From contig NZ_BCVC01000001.1 of NCBI RefSeq assembly GCF_001591545.1, forward strand, positions 992,001-1,056,000: a DNA stretch of 64,000 bases, written 5' to 3'. The stretch is from Lederbergia lenta NBRC 16444 (GTDB lineage Bacteria; Bacillota; Bacilli; Bacillales; Bacillaceae_C). Position 1 is the first letter of the stretch. Every line of letters starts with the position of its first letter. The notes beneath the pieces were generated by a model. It did not search any database and was not told the origin of the DNA. It worked only from the letters and a program-made list of their open reading frames with translations. The position numbers and the translations under genes were made by a program. Below are positions 63,367 through 64,000 of the stretch, in pieces.

Positions 63367-64000
63367 ATGAAGTCTGGCAGAATGATTAAACTAATCTCTG
63401 TTCTAATGATATGTGCCATAATGCTATCAGCACATCCCATACAGGAAGCCAAGGCGTTTACAAATCAGGTTATTCAAAAAGGCGCTGTTGGAGATGATGT
63501 GATTGAGCTCCAGTCACGGCTTCAATATCTTGGTTTTTATACTGGGAAAATTGATGGTGTATTCGGGTGGGGGACGTACTGGGCGTTAAGAAACTTCCAA
63601 AACGACTTTGGGCTTCCTGTTGATGGTTTAGCAGGAGGAAAAACAAAGGAAAAATTAACGAAAGCTTCCAATTATGACAAGACGTTTGTACAAGAACAAT
63701 TAAACAAAGGGAATTCATTTAGTCATTATGGTGGTACAGATTTATCAAAACAATCGGGTCAAGCAAGTTCGAACAATCAGACAGTGCAATCCCAAAATAA
63801 AGGAATGAACTCACCTGCAGGTTTCTCGCAAAATGATATTCAATTAATGGCGAACGCCGTATATGGAGAAGCAAGAGGAGAGCCATATGAAGGCCAAGTA
63901 GCAGTCGCAGCTGTAATATTAAACAGAGTGAATAGCTCATCCTTTCCTAATACTGTTTCAGGAGTGATATTTGAACCAAGGGCATTTACAGCAGTTGCCG
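63367..64000 (+). CDS. sleB: Spore cortex-lytic enzyme SleB, 5' part
   Basis: The first 211 codons are present; the window ends inside the gene. A signal peptide (about 1-31, ending QEAKA) precedes a peptidoglycan-binding domain (35-98, GDDVIELQSRLQYLGFYTGK), a Gln/Ser/Asn-rich linker (105-150) and the start of the hydrolase_2 lytic domain (MANAVYGEARGEPYEGQVAV) with its catalytic Glu region GEARGE. SleB degrades spore cortex during germination. GGAGGG is 9 nt before the ATG. TGAATA near 63301 could belong to a sigma-G promoter, but the -10 is weak. Confidence 0.94.
   Translation, partial: MKSGRMIKLISVLMICAIMLSAHPIQEAKAFTNQVIQKGAVGDDVIELQSRLQYLGFYTGKIDGVFGWGTYWALRNFQNDFGLPVDGLAGGKTKEKLTKASNYDKTFVQEQLNKGNSFSHYGGTDLSKQSGQASSNNQTVQSQNKGMNSPAGFSQNDIQLMANAVYGEARGEPYEGQVAVAAVILNRVNSSSFPNTVSGVIFEPRAFTAVA

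Overview
The window is chromosomal DNA from a low-G+C, endospore-forming Bacillaceae bacterium. The evidence is the set of sporulation and germination genes (dacB tail, spmA, spmB, sleB), the ResABCDE and SigX-RsiX cluster, FMN and SAM riboswitches of Bacillus type, and strong AGGAGG-type ribosome binding sites throughout. The sequence alone does not name a genus.

The two ends are syntenic with the Bacillus subtilis dacB-to-sleB chromosome segment. Left backbone (1-16196): dacB end, spmA, spmB, rluB, the cytochrome c biogenesis genes resABC, the redox two-component system resDE, sigX and rsiX (with a clear auto-regulatory ECF promoter), the FMN-riboswitch riboflavin transporter ribU, ferredoxin fer, then ypbB, recS, ypbD, ypbE and ypbF. 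Right backbone (58400-64000): ypbG, mecB, bdr (ypdA), ansA, prsW and the 5' part of sleB, cut by the window edge.

Between ypbF and ypbG, genes that are adjacent in B. subtilis are separated here by about 42 kb of metabolic, transport and stress genes. In order: a short-chain dehydrogenase; a YeeE/YedE sulfur transporter; a threonate/erythronate-type module (PrpR-N regulator, KdgT-family permease, four-carbon acid sugar kinase, PdxA2-like dehydrogenase); a SAM-riboswitch methionine operon (metI, yitJ, metE) followed by a decayed metQ-like lipoprotein gene; a BASS-type transporter; an MFS pump; a KGG-repeat stress protein; a decayed methyltransferase; a DJ-1/PfpI protein; a decayed pseudopilin next to comC; ppc; a NikR-nikABCDE nickel uptake operon; a BlaI repressor / M56 protease / DsbA-like oxidoreductase trio; a PspA-YdjGHI envelope-stress operon; a SEC-C protein; a C45-type acyltransferase/hydrolase; and a TetR-controlled MFS pump.

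Points most worth following: the PrpR-N regulator has lost the sigma-54 contact loop and the Walker B acidic pair yet keeps its Fis-type HTH, and two similar sequence repeats 40 bp apart lie beside a sigma-A-like promoter of the operon; a BlaI/M56 proteolytic switch seems to control a disulfide oxidoreductase through a shared operator; a strong promoter and a strong terminator about 100 nt apart sit upstream of the SAM riboswitch with no gene between them; and a NikR-type operator lies upstream of the nickel operon. No tRNA, rRNA, CRISPR array, intact insertion sequence or prophage was seen.
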